DNA from: Syntrophaceae bacterium UBA5761
Lineage (GTDB): Bacteria; Desulfobacterota; Syntrophia; Syntrophales; UBA4778
DNA length: 7,362 nt
Reading direction: 5' to 3'
NCBI GenBank assembly: GCA_002418885.1
Contig: DIEZ01000059.1
Location: 7,004 to 14,365, forward strand
Under the pieces are notes generated by a model that had not been told where the DNA came from, ran no database searches, and saw only the letters and a list, made by a program, of their open reading frames with translations. This document shows positions 5,830 through 7,362 of this stretch, piece by piece (positions within the stretch are counted from its first letter, which is position 1; every line of letters begins with the position of its first letter). The translations under genes were made by a program, and so were the position numbers.

Positions 5830-6483
5830 TTATGACTCTTCCTTCTCCTCCGCCTTCTTTCCGATGACTTCAGGTTCGGCCGCCGCTGCTTCCTCTGCGA
5901 CAGCCTCAGCCGCTTCCGCCACTCTCGGCGCCGCAACGGAAACGATAGCGATATCGGGCGCATCAACGGATTCCACCCCTGCCGGCAGAGGGATGTCACC
6001 CACGTTCAGCGAATCTCCGATGTCCAGTCCACTCACGTCTACCTGAACATATTCAGGCAGCATGGAGGGGAGTCCCGAAATTTTTAAATCCCTCTTCAAA
6101 TAGAGCAATTCTCCCCCGTTGACTACCCCGACCGGATCTCCCGTAAAATGGATCGGGACATCTATGTCAAGTTTGTGGTCCATCCTGATCTCGTAAAAAT
6201 CCACGTGAATAACGCCCTTGCCGGTAGGGCTCACCTGGATCTCTTTGATCATGGAGATATGCTCTTCTTCCTTGCCGTCGTCCTCGATTTTGAGCTTGAT
6301 GAAAAGGCTTTCATGACGTTCTTTGAGCATTTTCATAAGCTCCCGGTTGTTTACCGCCAGATGACGTGCTCCCGCCCCTGAACCGTAAAAAACGACCGGG
6401 GTCATCCCCGCCGACCGCAACCTCCTGGCAGGTCCTTTCCCGGACTCCCGGCGAAGCCGGGCGCTGAGTTCCATCGTTTCCAT
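5830..6483 (-). CDS. rplY: Ribosomal protein bL25, long CTC/TL5 form
   Basis: The protein has 217 residues from ATG 6483 and belongs to the long CTC (general stress protein/TL5) form of bL25, which binds 5S rRNA in the central protuberance of the 50S subunit. The N-terminal 5S-binding domain covers about 1-97 (ELSARLRRESGKGPARRLRS, then PVVFYGSG, and KGVIHVDFYEI at the end). The C-terminal TL5 beta domain covers about 100-187 (VPIHFTGDPVGVVNGG, DVSGLDIGDSLNVGDI). Residues 188-217 are a low-complexity Ala/Glu tail, common in the long form. ATG 6483 is chosen because AGGAGG lies 5 bases upstream. TTG 6486 would be too close to that site, and ATG 6474 (14 bases) too far. The gene follows prs without a gap, a widespread arrangement. 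A terminator-like hairpin follows. Confidence 0.95.
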   Translation of the reverse strand: METMELSARLRRESGKGPARRLRSAGMTPVVFYGSGAGARHLAVNNRELMKMLKERHESLFIKLKIEDDGKEEEHISMIKEIQVSPTGKGVIHVDFYEIRMDHKLDIDVPIHFTGDPVGVVNGGELLYLKRDLKISGLPSMLPEYVQVDVSGLDIGDSLNVGDIPLPAGVESVDAPDIAIVSVAAPRVAEAAEAVAEEAAAAEPEVIGKKAEEKEES

Positions 6484-6488
6484 CAATG

Positions 6489-6494
6489 CCTCCT
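6489..6494 (-). promoter_or_regulatory. Ribosome-binding site of rplY overlapping the prs stop codon
   Basis: The minus strand reads TAGGAGG: the TAG (6495-6493) ends prs and its last two bases begin the AGGAGG Shine-Dalgarno of rplY, 5 bases before ATG 6483. Ribosomes terminating on prs sit on the rplY initiation site, so translation of the two genes is likely coupled. This is also what fixes the rplY start. Confidence 0.8.
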
Positions 6495-7362
6495 AAACAA
6501 ATAGTGAACTTATCGAATCGTTATAGTAGATCCTTCTGACCGCCTCACTCAAAAGGCCGGCGACGGAAAGGACGACAATTTTCTTGCAACCCGCCGCGCC
6601 GTCGTGGAGAGGTATAGTGTCTGTGATGATCAGTTCTTTTATGTGAGAATTCTCGATCCTCTCTATCGCGGGGCCGGAAAGAACCCCGTGGGTGGCACAT
6701 ACCGAGATGTCGAGGGCACCCGCATCCTGGAGCGCCACGGCGGCATTCACCACGGTACCGGCCGTGTCGATCATATCGTCCAAGATGATCACCCGCCTAC
6801 CCTTCACGTCTCCGATGATGTTCATGACCTCCGATTCATTAGGTCCTTCACGGCGTTTGTCGATGATCGCCAGGTTGGCTCCGAGCCTCCTTCCGAAGGC
6901 TCTTGCCCGTTCGACGCCCCCCGTGTCGGGAGAAACGATGACAAGGTTCTCCAGGGGCTTCGTCCGGATATACTCGAGAAGAACCGGGGTGGCGAACAGG
7001 TTGTCCACCGGGATATTGAAAAAACCCTGGATCTGTCCTGCGTGGAGGTCGACCGACAGGACCCGGTTCGCTCCCGCCGTTGTGATCAAATCCGCCACGA
7101 GCTTAGACGTGATGGGGGCCCTCGGCGCGACCTTTCGGTCTTGCCGGGCGTAACCGTAGTAAGGAATCACCGCTGTGATCCGGTCGGCCGACGCCCTCTT
7201 CATGGCATCCATCATGATCAGCAGTTCCATGCAGTTGTTGTTTACCGGCGGACAGGTCGACTGGATGATGAATACGTCCATGCCCCGCACATTTTCGTTG
7301 ATTTCCACCCTGGTCTCACCGTCACTGAAAGTAGCGACATTGGCTTTTCCCAGAGAAACTCC
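6493..7362 (-). CDS. prs: Ribose-phosphate pyrophosphokinase (PRPP synthetase), N-terminus outside window
   Basis: This cytoplasmic enzyme makes PRPP from ribose 5-phosphate and ATP, feeding purine, pyrimidine, His, Trp and NAD synthesis. The frame is open to the right edge and shows 289 residues. By comparison with the usual 310-320-residue enzyme, about 25 N-terminal residues are missing. Visible landmarks in order are FSDGETRVEINENVRG near the left of the fragment, the ATP-binding/flexible loop PYYGYARQDRKVAPRAPITS, VDLHAGQIQGFFNIPVDNL, the ribose-phosphate loop VSPDTGGVERAR, and the PRPP-binding signature VIILDDMIDTAGT (about residues 191-203 of the fragment). The C-terminus SEAVRRIYYNDSISSLFV is typical of class I Prs. 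An in-frame GTG at 7308 is internal, because conserved residues continue upstream of it. Its stop overlaps the rplY ribosome-binding site; both are probably cotranscribed from a promoter outside the window. Confidence 0.97.
   Translation of the reverse strand, partial: GVSLGKANVATFSDGETRVEINENVRGMDVFIIQSTCPPVNNNCMELLIMMDAMKRASADRITAVIPYYGYARQDRKVAPRAPITSKLVADLITTAGANRVLSVDLHAGQIQGFFNIPVDNLFATPVLLEYIRTKPLENLVIVSPDTGGVERARAFGRRLGANLAIIDKRREGPNESEVMNIIGDVKGRRVIILDDMIDTAGTVVNAAVALQDAGALDISVCATHGVLSGPAIERIENSHIKELIITDTIPLHDGAAGCKKIVVLSVAGLLSEAVRRIYYNDSISSLFV

Noticed and set aside
5832..5922. Ala/Glu-rich tail of L25 as an unusual fusion or repeat
   Set aside because: Acidic low-complexity tails are usual in the long CTC form of bL25, so this is ordinary.
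5706..5999. Minus-strand frame spanning the rplY end and the rplY-pth gap
   Set aside because: It overlaps the end of rplY in another frame, is very Arg-rich in the overlap, and runs through the terminator hairpin; no sign of selection as protein.

Overview
The window reads as ordinary chromosomal DNA of a moderately GC-rich Gram-negative bacterium. The order recA-recX-alaS, and prs-rplY-pth on the other strand, together with a CTC-type L25 protein and a cysteine-rich insertion in AlaRS, fits the former Deltaproteobacteria (Desulfobacterota) or a nearby phylum. That assignment is an inference from synteny and protein style; there is no rRNA to confirm it.

Two gene trains converge. On the plus strand (1-3457) lie the last 52 codons of recA, then recX one base later, then alaS overlapping the end of recX by 14 bases. 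This is a DNA-repair and recombination pair transcribed with alanyl-tRNA synthetase. On the minus strand, read from the right edge leftwards (7362-3608), lie prs (5' end cut by the window edge), rplY/ctc, pth and a 501-residue polytopic membrane protein. The prs stop codon overlaps the rplY ribosome-binding site. A strong hairpin with a U tract separates rplY from pth. The membrane gene starts inside the last codons of pth. The 150 bp between the converging trains (3458-3607) holds no gene or clear terminator.

Six of the seven genes are housekeeping: PRPP synthesis, 5S rRNA binding in the ribosome, peptidyl-tRNA recycling, tRNA-Ala charging, and RecA with its regulator. The seventh is the point of interest. 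The membrane protein has about 16 hydrophobic segments, and I recognise several stretches of the membrane-bound pyrophosphatase (HppA, Na+/H+-PPase) fold in the right order. All three loops that carry the pyrophosphate/Mg-binding aspartates and lysines are shortened and stripped of those residues. It looks like a pyrophosphatase-fold protein that can no longer hydrolyse pyrophosphate, kept as an intact reading frame directly behind pth. A smaller oddity is a 60-residue strongly basic tail on AlaRS.
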